From NCBI RefSeq assembly GCF_002797375.1, contig NZ_KZ454941.1, forward strand, positions 1,409,321 to 1,473,320: a stretch of DNA of 64,000 nt. The letters run 5' to 3'. The notes below the pieces were generated by a model. The model saw nothing but the letters and a program-made list of their open reading frames with translations. It made no database searches and was not told where the DNA came from. How positions within the stretch are numbered: position 1 is the stretch's first letter; each line of letters begins with the position of its first letter. Shown one piece after another: positions 47,089 through 56,225 of this stretch. The position numbers and the translations under genes are program-made. The stretch comes from Bacillus sp. FJAT-42315 (GTDB lineage: Bacteria > Bacillota > Bacilli > Bacillales > Domibacillaceae).

Positions 47089-47625
47089 CACTTTTTTCAA
47101 TTTAAATGGACTAATCATTAAGAAAGATAAACAAAGAATAATTACCATAAACGATTGTGCTGGGATGTGAGAAATGGTTAAATAGCTAAGGGTTAGCAAA
47201 CAACCAGCCGCCGTGATGGGTAATCCTTGGAAATAACCGTTGTTTTCAGTAATATTAAAGCGAGCGAGGCGTAAAGCACCACATCCGATGTAAAATACCG
47301 TGAAAAACGCGCCTGGAAAGCCGAAGTTCGATAATACACTAATGTATAGAAGTAATGCGGGTGCAACACCGAAAGAAATAATATCGCACATCGAATCCAA
47401 TTGCTTTCCTAACTCAGATTCAATATTCATCTTGCGAGCGACCATGCCATCAAAACGGTCAGCTAAAGCTGCCACAAAGATCAGTAGGAGTCCTAAACTT
47501 AGTTGGTTATTTATCGTCATTAAGATTGAAAAACCACCTAAAGCTAAATTACCCAATGTCAGCAAATTCGCCGTTTGTGCTTTCATTTTCTTAACGGTCA
47601 AATCTAACACATGAGATATAAACAA
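47086..47625 (-). CDS. pssA: CDP-diacylglycerol-serine O-phosphatidyltransferase
   Basis: Makes phosphatidylserine at the membrane. 179 residues from MFISHVLDLTVKK, with the CDP-alcohol phosphotransferase motif DRFDGMVARKMNIESELGKQLDSMCD (about 56-81, D..DG..AR..G..D...D). TTG 47625 has AAGGAG 9 bases upstream and gives an N-terminus like that of B. cereus PssA; an earlier in-frame start at 47655 lacks an SD. It is divergent from psd, which uses the product. Confidence 0.92.
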   Translation of the reverse strand: MFISHVLDLTVKKMKAQTANLLTLGNLALGGFSILMTINNQLSLGLLLIFVAALADRFDGMVARKMNIESELGKQLDSMCDIISFGVAPALLLYISVLSNFGFPGAFFTVFYIGCGALRLARFNITENNGYFQGLPITAAGCLLTLSYLTISHIPAQSFMVIILCLSFLMISPFKLKKV

Positions 47626-47747
47626 ATTGACACTCTCCTTGAATTTAGCAGCCACCTGCTAATAGTTTATTATATAATAATATTTTATTGATGTTCTATT
47701 ATACCACAAACCTGATTGGGATTTTTTACTTTTTTGGAGGTTAACGC

Positions 47748-48527
47748 GTGAAAAAGCAATTATATCGTTTTTTTATTGAATTAACAAATAAGCAATGGTC
47801 ATCATCTCTCATTGAAAAATATACTTGCTCCTCGGTCAGTAAACCGATGATTCGCCCGTTTATCAAGGCGTATCAAATTAACGAAAAAGAGATGGAGCAT
47901 TCGGTGGAAGATTACCAAACATTACATGATTTTTTTATTAGAACGCTCTCATCGGAAGCTAGAAAAATAAATTATAGTGCGGATCATGTAGTTAGTCCCG
48001 TCGATGCTAAGCTTGCGGAAGCCGGAACAATTACTAAAAATCGAGAGTTTCTCGTTAAAGGCAAAACCTATTCCCTACAAGAAATGCTTGGGAGTGACGA
48101 GAAAGCAAAGGCGTATGAAGAGGGGATATTTCTCGTTTTGTATTTAAGCCCTGCTCATTACCACCGAATTCATAGCCCGGTGGATGCGGAGGTCATGGAT
48201 CGTTGGGTTCTTGGGCGCTATTCTTATCCGGTGAACTCACCTGGCTTGCAGTATGGTAAAGCGCCGCTCGCAAAAAATTATCGTGATATAACTGAGCTCA
48301 AGCATGAGCGTGGTCAAATGGCCGTTGTGAAAGTAGGAGCTATGTTTGTCAATGCGATTGAACGAACACATGAAAACCGCTATTGGCAGCAAGGGGAAGA
48401 GGTCGCTTATTTTAACTTTGGCTCTACCGTTGTTTTATTATTTGAGAAAGATGTCTTTCAACTCAATCCTCACATGTCCATCCCTTGTGAAGTGAAGGTG
48501 GGAGAGCAACTTGGCCAGTGGCTTTAA
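47748..48527 (+). CDS. psd: phosphatidylserine decarboxylase
   Basis: Converts phosphatidylserine to phosphatidylethanolamine. 259 residues; the self-cleavage site that makes the pyruvoyl group is in NFGSTVVL (Ser near residue 226), with HYHRIHSPVD (about 138-147) and SPVDAKLAEAG (about 84-94). GTG start with GGAGG upstream. The 122 bases between it and the divergent pssA must carry both promoters, so PE synthesis is organised as one divergent pair. Confidence 0.94.
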   Translation: MKKQLYRFFIELTNKQWSSSLIEKYTCSSVSKPMIRPFIKAYQINEKEMEHSVEDYQTLHDFFIRTLSSEARKINYSADHVVSPVDAKLAEAGTITKNREFLVKGKTYSLQEMLGSDEKAKAYEEGIFLVLYLSPAHYHRIHSPVDAEVMDRWVLGRYSYPVNSPGLQYGKAPLAKNYRDITELKHERGQMAVVKVGAMFVNAIERTHENRYWQQGEEVAYFNFGSTVVLLFEKDVFQLNPHMSIPCEVKVGEQLGQWL

Positions 48528-48533
48528 CAGTTA

Positions 48534-48563
48534 TAAAAAAAAGCCTGAATGACAGGCGTTTTT
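48534..48563. terminator. terminator shared by psd and sda
   Basis: GCCTG (48543-48547) and CAGGC (48553-48557) with A run before and T run after, so it can work in both directions. Confidence 0.75.
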
Positions 48564-48699
48564 AAGAAATCTTTTCATTTTTTAATAATGAACGCTTTTT
48601 GAGCTCTGTTTCCATGAGTTCAAGAAATTCTTCGTTTAATTTCAACTGTCTTGCTTTAAAATAAGATTCTAACAGCAGATCATCTGGAATGTGTTTCAA
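48562..48699 (-). CDS. sda: sporulation checkpoint protein Sda (histidine kinase inhibitor)
   Basis: A 45-residue protein starting at TTG 48699, with AGGAGGTG upstream. The helical hairpin shows DDLLLESYFKARQLKLN and EEFLELMETELKKRS, which match Sda. In B. subtilis Sda binds KinA and KinB and blocks the phosphorelay when replication is active or perturbed. It lies upstream of yqeG, the same place as in B. subtilis. DnaA boxes cluster just upstream. Confidence 0.9.
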   Translation of the reverse strand: MKHIPDDLLLESYFKARQLKLNEEFLELMETELKKRSLLKNEKIS

Positions 48700-48818
48700 A
48701 ACAAACTCACCTCCTATGAAAAATTTGTTCTATAATTGAATGGGTCTGCATAAAATACTAAGCTGAGGTTGTTTCTCCCTAACTTTACCAAAAATAAATA
48801 AGAAGAACAAGCGTTCTG

Positions 48819-48917
48819 TTATCCACAATGCCACGTGGATAACATGTGGGTAAATTGTGGTTAACTATGGAAAATACATCCATTGTAAGGAGAGGAATGT
48901 GTATAAGTTTATCCACA
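48819..48917. promoter_or_regulatory. DnaA-box cluster between sda and yqeG
   Basis: TTATNCACA matches: exact at 48819-48827 (+), 48898-48906 (-) and 48909-48917 (+). Near matches are at 48834-48842 (-), 48845-48853 (-) and 48856-48864 (-). Six boxes in 99 bp is far above chance. In B. subtilis a DnaA-binding cluster at sda-yqeG couples sda expression to replication initiation; the binding here is inferred from the boxes. Confidence 0.88.
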
Positions 48918-48995
48918 AAATGGAGAATGAAGGATTTTGTCGATAAAAAAATAATGCATTCATTTTTGGACGAATCGTTTTTCGTCAGTTTTATT

Positions 48996-49024
48996 TTGTA
49001 TCGAACGATAAAATTAGATATGAT
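48996..49024 (+). promoter_or_regulatory. promoter of the yqeG-yqeM operon
   Basis: TTGTAT (48996-49001), 17-base spacer, TATGAT (49019-49024). The DnaA cluster ends about 80 bases upstream, so DnaA could also affect this promoter. Confidence 0.7.
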
Positions 49025-49059
49025 AGGGACTGAAAGGTTTACAGAACGGGGTGTACAGA

Positions 49060-49581
49060 TTGTTAAAATTATTTTTACCGAACAAACAAATAAAAAGTGT
49101 GTATGATATCCAGCCTGAAGAGTTAAAGGCACAAGGCATTAAGGCGATTATTACCGATTTAGATAATACGCTCGTGGCATGGGATCGTCCCGATGCTACG
49201 CCTGAGCTATTAGAGTGGTTTAAAAATATGAAAGAACACGACATTAAAGTGTTGATTGTTTCGAACAATAATAAAATGCGTGTAAGCTCTTTTTCTCACC
49301 CGCTTGACATCCCTTTCATTTTTGAAGCGAGAAAGCCGATGGGCAAAGCCTTTCGTCAAGCGGTGAAATTGCTCGGTGTCAAGAAAGAGGAAACAGTTGT
49401 AATTGGCGATCAGCTATTAACTGATATTTTCGGTGGCAATCGCAGTGGGCTTTATACGATTTTAGTCATTCCAGTCGCTCAAACGGACGGATTTTGGACG
49501 AGAATCAACCGCAAAATTGAAAGGCAAATCATGAATGTGTTTAAACGAAAAGGTTTAATTCAATGGGAGGAAAATAAGTGA
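49060..49581 (+). CDS. yqeG: YqeG-family HAD phosphatase
   Basis: A HAD-superfamily phosphatase of class III type. 173 residues from MLKLFLPN, with ITDLDNTLVAWD (about 31-42, the Asp nucleophile), VSNNN (near 67) and GDQLLTDIFGGNRSG (about 118-132). The TTG at 49060 fits the B. subtilis N-terminus. It overlaps yqeH by 4 bases (GTGA). The substrate is not established. Confidence 0.92.
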   Translation: MLKLFLPNKQIKSVYDIQPEELKAQGIKAIITDLDNTLVAWDRPDATPELLEWFKNMKEHDIKVLIVSNNNKMRVSSFSHPLDIPFIFEARKPMGKAFRQAVKLLGVKKEETVVIGDQLLTDIFGGNRSGLYTILVIPVAQTDGFWTRINRKIERQIMNVFKRKGLIQWEENK

Positions 49582-50684
49582 GTAACGAAAAGTTAATTTG
49601 CACCGGTTGCGGTGTCGAAGTACAGACAGAACATCGAGAAGGTCTTGGTTATGCACCGCCATCGGCTCTTTCAAAAGAAATAATTGTTTGTCAGCGCTGT
49701 TTCCGTTTGAAAAATTACAACGAAATCCAAGATGTCTCGTTAACGGATGATGATTTCTTGAAGATTTTAAATACATTAGGTACGACTGACAGCTTAATCG
49801 TAAAAGTGGTCGATATTTTTGACTTTAACGGTAGTTGGCTTCCTGGATTGCACCGTTTTGTCGGCAAAAATCCAGTACTCTTAATCGGGAATAAAGTAGA
49901 TTTGTTGCCGAAATCTGTTAAACAGAACCGATTAATTCATTGGATGAAGCAGGAAGCGAGAGAACTTGGACTAAAGCCTATCGATGTCTTGCTTGTCAGT
50001 TCGACGAAAGGTCAATCGATTCAAGAAGCGATTGATGCAATTGATTATTATCGCAATGAAAAAGATGTGTATGTGGTTGGTTGTACAAATGTCGGTAAGT
50101 CGACGTTTATTAATCGAATTATTAAAGAGGTCTCTGGTGAAAAAGATGTCATCACGACGTCTCACTTCCCAGGCACGACATTAGATATGATTGAAATCCC
50201 GTTAGATGATGACCAAGCATTGATTGACACGCCAGGAATTATTAATCATCATCAAATGGCTCATTTTGTTGATAAACGCGATTTGAAATACATTACGCCT
50301 AAAAAAGAAATTAAACCAAAAGTGTTTCAGTTAAATGAAGAGCAAACATTATTCTTTGGAGGGCTTGCTCGATTTGACTACGTATCCGGTGGTCGTCGCT
50401 CATTTACTTGCTATCTTTCGAATGAATTAATGATTCATCGAACGAAGCTTGAAAAGGCAGATGAATTGTATAAAAATCATGCAGGGGAATTGCTTACTCC
50501 ACCTCGCCCAGAACAAATGGACGAATTTCCGGAATTGGTTCGCCAAGAATTTCGGATTAAAGAGGGCAAGACAGATATTGTATTCTCAGGTCTTGGTTGG
50601 GTGACTGTCAATGAACCAGGAGCATTAGTTGTTGCTCATGTTCCAAAAGGAGTTAGTGTCTTTTTACGACCATCTTTAATTTAA
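49578..50684 (+). CDS. yqeH: circularly permuted GTPase YqeH, 30S assembly
   Basis: Ribosome-assembly GTPase with permuted G motifs. 368 residues: N-terminal zinc ribbon (CTGC near 9 and CQRC near 39), then G4/G5 (NKVDLLP near 111), followed by G1 (GCTNVGKSTF near 169) and G3 (DTPG near 218). Overlap with yqeG implies coupled translation. GTG start with an SD GGGAGG. Confidence 0.95.
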   Translation: MSNEKLICTGCGVEVQTEHREGLGYAPPSALSKEIIVCQRCFRLKNYNEIQDVSLTDDDFLKILNTLGTTDSLIVKVVDIFDFNGSWLPGLHRFVGKNPVLLIGNKVDLLPKSVKQNRLIHWMKQEARELGLKPIDVLLVSSTKGQSIQEAIDAIDYYRNEKDVYVVGCTNVGKSTFINRIIKEVSGEKDVITTSHFPGTTLDMIEIPLDDDQALIDTPGIINHHQMAHFVDKRDLKYITPKKEIKPKVFQLNEEQTLFFGGLARFDYVSGGRRSFTCYLSNELMIHRTKLEKADELYKNHAGELLTPPRPEQMDEFPELVRQEFRIKEGKTDIVFSGLGWVTVNEPGALVVAHVPKGVSVFLRPSLI

Positions 50685-50697
50685 GGAAGGGAACTAT

Positions 50698-51540
50698 ATG
50701 AAAAAATTATTCGGTGTGATCGGTGCCCCAATTGCTCACTCGATGTCGCCCGTGATGCATAATTCGGCATTTGCAGCTCTTAATGTGGACGGCTATTACC
50801 ATCCCTTTCATATCCAGCCTGATGATTTAGCGGACGCGGTGAAAGGAATGAAAGCGATCGGTGTGGAGGGCTTCAATGTGACGATTCCACATAAAACAGC
50901 GATTATTCCACTCCTTGATAAAATCGACCCATTAGCCGAAGCAATTGGTGCCGTCAATACAGTTGTACGTGAAGAGGATCAATGGGTCGGTTATAACACG
51001 GATGGCTTAGGTTACGTTCGTGCTCTTCGTGAGGAGTATCCTGGTGTATTAGACGATCAACATGTGTTGGTGATTGGAGCAGGGGGAGCGGCTCGCGCCA
51101 TTTTTTATACATTGGCGTCAGAGGGCATTAGCCGAATCACATTGGCCAACCGCACGCCAGAAAAAGCGAAAGCGATGATCGAGGCTTGTCCGTACGAAGT
51201 AGAAGGAGCCGTATGGTCATTAGAAGAGGCAGAGGAGAAGCTAGCAGAATATGATGTGATCATTCAAACGACGTCGATTGGCATGGCTCCAAAAGTGGAG
51301 GAAATGCCAATCGCACTTGATCATTTAAAAGCAATGGCTTTTATGTCTGATATTATTTATAATCCATTAGAAACGAAATTATTACAAGAAGCTAAAAAGC
51401 AAGGGGCTTATACACAAAACGGATTGAAAATGTTTGTGTATCAAGGAGCGCTTGCCTTTGAAAAATGGACAGGAATATTTCCTGATGTCCAACAAATGGA
51501 AAATGTTGTGTTGCAACAATTAGGAGGAAAACGATGTTAA
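50698..51540 (+). CDS. aroE: shikimate dehydrogenase
   Basis: NADP-dependent enzyme of the shikimate pathway. 280 residues: FGVIGAPIAHSMSPVMHN (about 5-22), NVTIPHKTAI (Lys near 66) and the Rossmann GAGGAARAI (about 127-135), NRTPEKA (near 150). Preceded by AAGGAAGGG. It overlaps yqeI by 7 bases. Confidence 0.95.
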   Translation: MKKLFGVIGAPIAHSMSPVMHNSAFAALNVDGYYHPFHIQPDDLADAVKGMKAIGVEGFNVTIPHKTAIIPLLDKIDPLAEAIGAVNTVVREEDQWVGYNTDGLGYVRALREEYPGVLDDQHVLVIGAGGAARAIFYTLASEGISRITLANRTPEKAKAMIEACPYEVEGAVWSLEEAEEKLAEYDVIIQTTSIGMAPKVEEMPIALDHLKAMAFMSDIIYNPLETKLLQEAKKQGAYTQNGLKMFVYQGALAFEKWTGIFPDVQQMENVVLQQLGGKRC

Positions 51541-51827
51541 CAGGTAAACAAAAACGATTTTTACGTGCAGAGGCACATCATTTAGATCCGATTTTTCAAG
51601 TAGGAAAAGGCGGAGTCAATGACAATATGATTAAACAAATTGGCGAGGCTCTTGAGGCGCGCGAATTAATGAAAATTAGCATTTTACAAAACTGTGATGA
51701 AGACAAGCAAGAAGTGGCGCGAAGCATCGCTAAAGGGGCAAAAGCGCACGTTGTACAAATTATCGGGAATATCATTATTTTGTATAAGGAATCAAGAGAA
51801 AACAAGCAACTTGTGCTGCCGAAATGA
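51534..51827 (+). CDS. yqeI: YhbY/CRM-domain RNA-binding protein
   Basis: A 97-residue CRM-domain protein. LTGKQKRFLRAEAHHLDPIFQVGKGG at the start includes the GxxG-type RNA-binding loop (GKGGVND). CRM proteins bind pre-50S ribosomal particles. It overlaps aroE and nadD. Confidence 0.92.
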   Translation: MLTGKQKRFLRAEAHHLDPIFQVGKGGVNDNMIKQIGEALEARELMKISILQNCDEDKQEVARSIAKGAKAHVVQIIGNIIILYKESRENKQLVLPK

Positions 51828-52432
51828 GAAGAAAGGTTGGCCTTTTAGGGGGGACGTTTAATCCCCCTCATGTCGGTCATCTCATTATTGCCAATGAGGT
51901 GCTTGAAGCACTCGAGCTCGATGAGGTTCGTTTTATGCCAAATAAAACACCTCCTCATAAACAAATGGATGAAGGTGTGTCAGAAGAAGATCGTGTGCGG
52001 ATGTTGTCTGTTGCTATTGATCATCACCCAAAGTTTCGCCTTGAGCTGATTGAGATGGAACGTAATGGGAAATCTTATACGTATGACACGATCCAATTAT
52101 TAAAGGAACGAGAGCCGGAGATCGATTTTTATTTTATTATCGGCGGCGACATGATTGAGTATTTACCGAAGTGGTATAAGGTCGATGAGCTATGTCAGCT
52201 TGTGACTTTTGTTGGCGTGAAGCGTCCAGGCTATTCAACTGAAACGCCTTATCCTGTTCATTTAATTGACACACCTGAAATTCATCTTTCTTCAAGTCTA
52301 CTTAGACAAAAAGCAGCGACGAACGGCACGTTAAAGTACTTGCTGCCAGAAAAAGTGATTGCCTATATAAAGGAGAATCAGTTATATGAACCGAGAGCAG
52401 GCATTAAAGATTGTGAAGGAACAGATCACTGA
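51824..52432 (+). CDS. nadD: nicotinate-nucleotide adenylyltransferase
   Basis: Forms deamido-NAD from NaMN and ATP. 202 residues: GLLGGTFNPPHVGHL (about 5-19, HxGH nucleotidyltransferase motif), the SSSLLRQ motif near 157. ATGA overlap with yqeI, and 47-base overlap with yqeK. Confidence 0.95.
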   Translation: MRRKVGLLGGTFNPPHVGHLIIANEVLEALELDEVRFMPNKTPPHKQMDEGVSEEDRVRMLSVAIDHHPKFRLELIEMERNGKSYTYDTIQLLKEREPEIDFYFIIGGDMIEYLPKWYKVDELCQLVTFVGVKRPGYSTETPYPVHLIDTPEIHLSSSLLRQKAATNGTLKYLLPEKVIAYIKENQLYEPRAGIKDCEGTDH

Positions 52433-52961
52433 GCATCGCTACAATCATACGTTAGGTGTCATGCATACAGCGATTGAGTTAGCAGAAAAGTATGGAGCTG
52501 ATCCACAAAAGGCCGAGCTAGCCGCGATTTTTCATGATTATGCGAAATTTCGTCCAAAAGAGGAAATGGCTGCGATTATTGAAAGAGAAGGAATGGACCC
52601 ACGTTTACTTTCTGCCCATTCTGAGCTATGGCACGCGCCAGTTGGGGCTTATTTAGTGCAAACAGAAGTAGGGATTGATGATCCGGAAGTGCTAGATGCC
52701 ATTCGTTATCATACATCAGGAAGAGTCGGCATGACACTCCTTGATAAAGTGGTCTATTTAGCGGATTATATCGAGCCGGGACGTCATTTTCCGAAAGTGG
52801 AGAAAGTGCGAAAGCTAGCGAAGGAAGATTTAGATGAGGCGGTCATTAAAGCGGTGAAAAACACAATTAAATTTTTAATGAAAAGAAACAAGCCCATCTT
52901 TCCGGATACATTTGATACATACAATGATTTAACGAAGAAGCAGAAGGAGGAAAAACGTTAA
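52386..52961 (+). CDS. yqeK: YqeK-family HD hydrolase (Ap4A hydrolase)
   Basis: Metal-dependent HD-domain enzyme; family members split diadenosine tetraphosphate symmetrically. 191 residues: HRYNHTLGVMHTA (His near 22), AAIFHDYAKF (HD near 55-56) and YHTSGRVGMTLLDKVVYLADYIEPGR (about 115-140). GGAG upstream. It overlaps rsfS by one base. Confidence 0.93.
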   Translation: MNREQALKIVKEQITEHRYNHTLGVMHTAIELAEKYGADPQKAELAAIFHDYAKFRPKEEMAAIIEREGMDPRLLSAHSELWHAPVGAYLVQTEVGIDDPEVLDAIRYHTSGRVGMTLLDKVVYLADYIEPGRHFPKVEKVRKLAKEDLDEAVIKAVKNTIKFLMKRNKPIFPDTFDTYNDLTKKQKEEKR

Positions 52962-53317
52962 TGGGTCAACCTGAAATTTTACAACGTGTTGCTAAGGCGG
53001 CAGATGATAAGCGAGCAGAACATATTGTGGTGTTAAACATGCAAGGAGTTTCTTTAATTACGGACTACTTTATGATTTGTCACGGGAACTCTGATAAGCA
53101 AGTACAAGCGATTGCTAGAGAGGTCAAGGATCAAGCAGAAGAGCTTGGATATACGATCAAACGTATGGAAGGCTTTGATGAAGCACGCTGGGTATTAATT
53201 GATATTGGTGATGTTGTCGTTCATGTGTTTCATCGTGATGAGCGCGTCTATTATAATTTAGAACGATTATGGGGAGATGCACCACAAATCGATGTGGAGA
53301 GCGAGCTGCTTGCATGA
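52961..53317 (+). CDS. rsfS: ribosome silencing factor RsfS
   Basis: Binds L14 and keeps the ribosomal subunits apart in starvation. 118 residues, VVLNMQGVSLITDYFMICHGNSDKQVQAIA (about 22-52) and DVVVHVFHRDERVYYNLERLWGDA (about 87-110) are family marks. AAGGAGG before the ATG. It overlaps yqeM by 4 bases. Confidence 0.95.
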   Translation: MGQPEILQRVAKAADDKRAEHIVVLNMQGVSLITDYFMICHGNSDKQVQAIAREVKDQAEELGYTIKRMEGFDEARWVLIDIGDVVVHVFHRDERVYYNLERLWGDAPQIDVESELLA

Positions 53318-54054
53318 CGTATCAGCGCTTTGCCTACGTGTATGATTTTTTAATGCAAGATGTTCCTTATGAGGAGTGGCTTCATTTTTTGGAGCGGCAC
53401 ACTACAAGGTTAACAAGCAAAAAAGTGCTCGATTTAGCTTGTGGAACGGGTGAACTGACATGGCGACTTGCGGCAGCTAATTGGGATGTGACGGGCATTG
53501 ACTTATCTGAAGATATGTTAATGATGGCTCAGGAAAAAGCGGCTGAAAAAGGCTTGTCCTTTCCGTTATATCAACAAGATATGCGCGAGTTAGATGGGCT
53601 TGGTACATATGATGCAGTGACCATTTTTTGCGACTCCTTAAACTATTTAACAAGTGAAGAGGATGTTAAACAAACGTTTCGCCTCGTTCACACCCATTTA
53701 AAAGCAGATGGGCTTTTCTTATTTGATGTCCATTCACTTTACAAAATTCATCATATTTTTACCGATGGTACCTTTACATCAACGGATGATGAAGTGTCTT
53801 ATATTTGGAATTGTTTTGCGGGAGATCTGCCAAACAGTGTTGAGCACGAGTTGACGTTTTTTGCTCTCGATGAATCGAGTGATCGATACGAGCGTTTTGA
53901 TGAGCTACATACTCAACGAACATTCGAGCTAGAGCAATATACATCATGGCTTGAACAGGCGGGCTTTGAAAATGTGCAGATCACAGCCGATTTTACAGAT
54001 GATGCTCCTCGAAAAGAAAGTGAGCGAATCTTTTTCATCGCTCAAAAAAAGTGA
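53314..54054 (+). CDS. yqeM: SAM-dependent methyltransferase YqeM
   Basis: A 246-residue class I methyltransferase: VLDLACGTGELTWRLA (about 40-55) and IDLSEDMLMMAQEKA (about 63-77). The substrate is not known. Start ATG 53314 overlaps the rsfS stop; an earlier in-frame ATG at 53269 lies inside rsfS. Last gene of the operon. Confidence 0.9.
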   Translation: MTYQRFAYVYDFLMQDVPYEEWLHFLERHTTRLTSKKVLDLACGTGELTWRLAAANWDVTGIDLSEDMLMMAQEKAAEKGLSFPLYQQDMRELDGLGTYDAVTIFCDSLNYLTSEEDVKQTFRLVHTHLKADGLFLFDVHSLYKIHHIFTDGTFTSTDDEVSYIWNCFAGDLPNSVEHELTFFALDESSDRYERFDELHTQRTFELEQYTSWLEQAGFENVQITADFTDDAPRKESERIFFIAQKK

Positions 54055-54069
54055 AATGTTTTTTGATTT

Positions 54070-54106
54070 AGGCTCTCAGCGTAATGGTACATACGTTGAG
54101 AGCTTA
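54070..54106 (+). terminator. hairpin after yqeM
   Basis: GGCTCTCAGCGTA pairs with TACGTTGAGAGCT (one G-T pair), followed by an A/T-rich tract. Confidence 0.6.
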
Positions 54107-54161
54107 AATTTTGTTAAAAAATTGTAAATAACAAGGTTTTTTTGTATAAGTAGCGAATAAG

Positions 54162-54986
54162 TTAGGTGATTCCAAATTGTGCACTTGTTTCTTGCTTGTC
54201 TTCTGCAAATTTCTTATGGGTGGCTTGGAACAGCTTCGTGAACATCTCCCCGACTTCTGCTTCTAATACTTCAATCCCTTTTCCGGTGACACCGCCTTTG
54301 ACACACACTTTTTCTTCTAGTTCTGCCAATGTATATTCTTGCTGTTTAAATAGCTCACCTAGCCCGATTAACATGCATTCCGCTAATGTTTCCGCTGTCT
54401 CTGCCTTCATTCCTGTTGTTTCTGCTCCTTCAATAAACTTCCGAGTTAAAAAGCTGAAAAAAGCGGGTCCACAGCTGACGAGGTCGGAAGCGGCTCGCGT
54501 GATCGACTCTTCAATTTCCACGGCTTCACTACTGATACATTTCATCGTTTCCCTCATGTGCGCTTTCCAGTCATCTTGACATCTTTCACCGAACGTATAT
54601 AACACCGCTCCTGAAAGCACTTTATTCGTAATGCTCGGAATCATTCGTATACATGAACAAGGAAGAATAGATTCCAATTGAGCGGTGCTGACAGGACTTG
54701 TAATCGAGATCACACATTGTGATGGTCGAAATAGATGCTTCACTTCATTAAGCATCGGGAAAATATCGTGGGGCTTCACACAAATAAATACACGATCACA
54801 AGTTTGAATGACATCCGCAATAGAATCACAAATAGTGATTTGAGGGTGCTTTGCTTGGATGCGCTTCGTTTTTGCCACGGTACGATTAATGATGAATACA
54901 TCAGTAGCTGCGATGGCATTCGAGTCGATCAGCGCATGAATTAAGATTTCTCCCATATTACCTGTTCCGATGACTCCTGTTTTCAT
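54162..54986 (-). CDS. comER: ComER, pyrroline-5-carboxylate reductase-like
   Basis: A 274-residue protein with an N-terminal Rossmann motif GVIGTGNMGEIL (about 4-15) and a C-terminal ProC-like dimerisation region (SCGPAFFSFLTRKFIEGA near 165). In B. subtilis comER is transcribed divergently from the comE operon and affects sporulation and biofilm. The position opposite comEA confirms it. Confidence 0.93.
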   Translation of the reverse strand: MKTGVIGTGNMGEILIHALIDSNAIAATDVFIINRTVAKTKRIQAKHPQITICDSIADVIQTCDRVFICVKPHDIFPMLNEVKHLFRPSQCVISITSPVSTAQLESILPCSCIRMIPSITNKVLSGAVLYTFGERCQDDWKAHMRETMKCISSEAVEIEESITRAASDLVSCGPAFFSFLTRKFIEGAETTGMKAETAETLAECMLIGLGELFKQQEYTLAELEEKVCVKGGVTGKGIEVLEAEVGEMFTKLFQATHKKFAEDKQETSAQFGIT

Positions 54987-55065
54987 TGATTTCCCCCCCT
55001 TAATAGAAATACAACTTTTACAATGTATGTGATGAAAAAAAGTTTATGCAAACGAGGTGGAAAGA

Positions 55066-55728
55066 GTGGATATAAAAGGTTGGCTTGAAAAATATAAAAC
55101 ACATGTCTTAATTGCTACTGGAGTTTGTGCGTTTGGATTATATCAGTTATCCGAAGAAGAGGCGCCTCCGCCATCTGAGCCATTTGCTATTGAGGAGACG
55201 GCATTACCGGCGCAGGAGAAAGTAACAGCCGCGCCGACAGAAGTGAAAGTGCCTGAGCAGCCACAAACAGTGACGATAGATATTAAAGGGGCGGTTAAAA
55301 CGCCAGGAATTTATTCTTTATCTAGCGAGGAACGAATTAACGATGCGGTAGTAAAGGCAGGGGGATTTCAAAAGGAAGCCGATCGCACGACGGTTAATTT
55401 AGCACAAAAGCTACAGGATGAAATGGTGATCTACATTCCGAAAGTAGGGGAGGAGCCGCCTGCTACTGCTCCAGCAGTTAGTGGAGGAACGACGAGTGTG
55501 CAGACAGCTAGTTCTAATAGCGGGGAGCAAGGCGGTGCGGTCAATATTAATACAGCTACGTCAGCTGAGCTACAGGAGCTTCCGGGAATCGGGGAAGCGA
55601 AAGCACAGGCGATTATTGATTATCGAGAAACGACAGGAGCATTTGCTCAAGCAGAAGATTTGAAAAATGTGTCAGGTATCGGTGACAAAACCTTTGAAAA
55701 GCTTCAACCGTTAATTACTGTCAATTAA
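55066..55728 (+). CDS. comEA: competence protein ComEA
   Basis: DNA receptor of the natural-transformation apparatus. 220 residues: one membrane helix (about 13-29), Pro/Glu-rich linker, SLBB domain (VTIDIKGAVKTPGIYSL near 68-84), and a C-terminal helix-hairpin-helix DNA-binding unit (VNINTATSAELQELPGIGEAKAQAI about 163-187). GTG 55066 has GAGGTGG upstream; a GTG at 55057 is in the SD. Confidence 0.94.
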   Translation: MDIKGWLEKYKTHVLIATGVCAFGLYQLSEEEAPPPSEPFAIEETALPAQEKVTAAPTEVKVPEQPQTVTIDIKGAVKTPGIYSLSSEERINDAVVKAGGFQKEADRTTVNLAQKLQDEMVIYIPKVGEEPPATAPAVSGGTTSVQTASSNSGEQGGAVNINTATSAELQELPGIGEAKAQAIIDYRETTGAFAQAEDLKNVSGIGDKTFEKLQPLITVN

Positions 55729-55797
55729 AATTGATTGACGAGCTCCTTTTTTTCTCGCTAAACTAAAGAAAAAAGTTGTAGAAAGAGTGAAGTGAGA

Positions 55798-56211
55798 ATG
55801 AGTAGAAAAAGTTGGGATGAATATTTTTTAGATATCGCTGATGTTGTATCAACACGTTCGACGTGCAATCGTCTGCATGTGGGGTGTGTCCTTGTCAAGG
55901 ATAAGCATATTGTAGCTACGGGATATAATGGATCGATCCACGGGCACGAGCATTGTGATGAAGAAGGTTGTTTGCTATCTGATGAAAAGAGATGTATTCG
56001 CTGTTTACATGCTGAGTTAAATGCGGTTCTTCATGCTGATCGTGACCGATTAAAAGGAGCGGCCGCGTATGTCACTCATGAGCCTTGTGAAAATTGCGCG
56101 AAGACGTTAGCACAAGCGGGCATCCAACGTATTATTTATCGTCATGCCTATCCGAATAAATGGAATCAACACTTTTTGAAAGGGATTGAAGTGAAACATT
56201 TGCCAAAATAA
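55798..56211 (+). CDS. comEB: dCMP deaminase / ComEB
   Basis: A zinc-dependent deaminase. 137 residues with CLHAELNAVLHA (HAE near 71) and EPCENCAKTLAQAGI (PCxxC near 96), the cytidine deaminase signature. In the comE operon it is not strictly needed for competence but shares its transcript. A GTG six bases earlier lacks better spacing. Confidence 0.92.
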   Translation: MSRKSWDEYFLDIADVVSTRSTCNRLHVGCVLVKDKHIVATGYNGSIHGHEHCDEEGCLLSDEKRCIRCLHAELNAVLHADRDRLKGAAAYVTHEPCENCAKTLAQAGIQRIIYRHAYPNKWNQHFLKGIEVKHLPK

Positions 56212-56225
56212 ATGAAGGAGGCTAT

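Noticed and set aside
48846..49106. Plus-strand ORF of 86 codons over the DnaA boxes
   Set aside because: Translates the DnaA-box cluster and promoter and runs into yqeG in another frame; no SD and no family.
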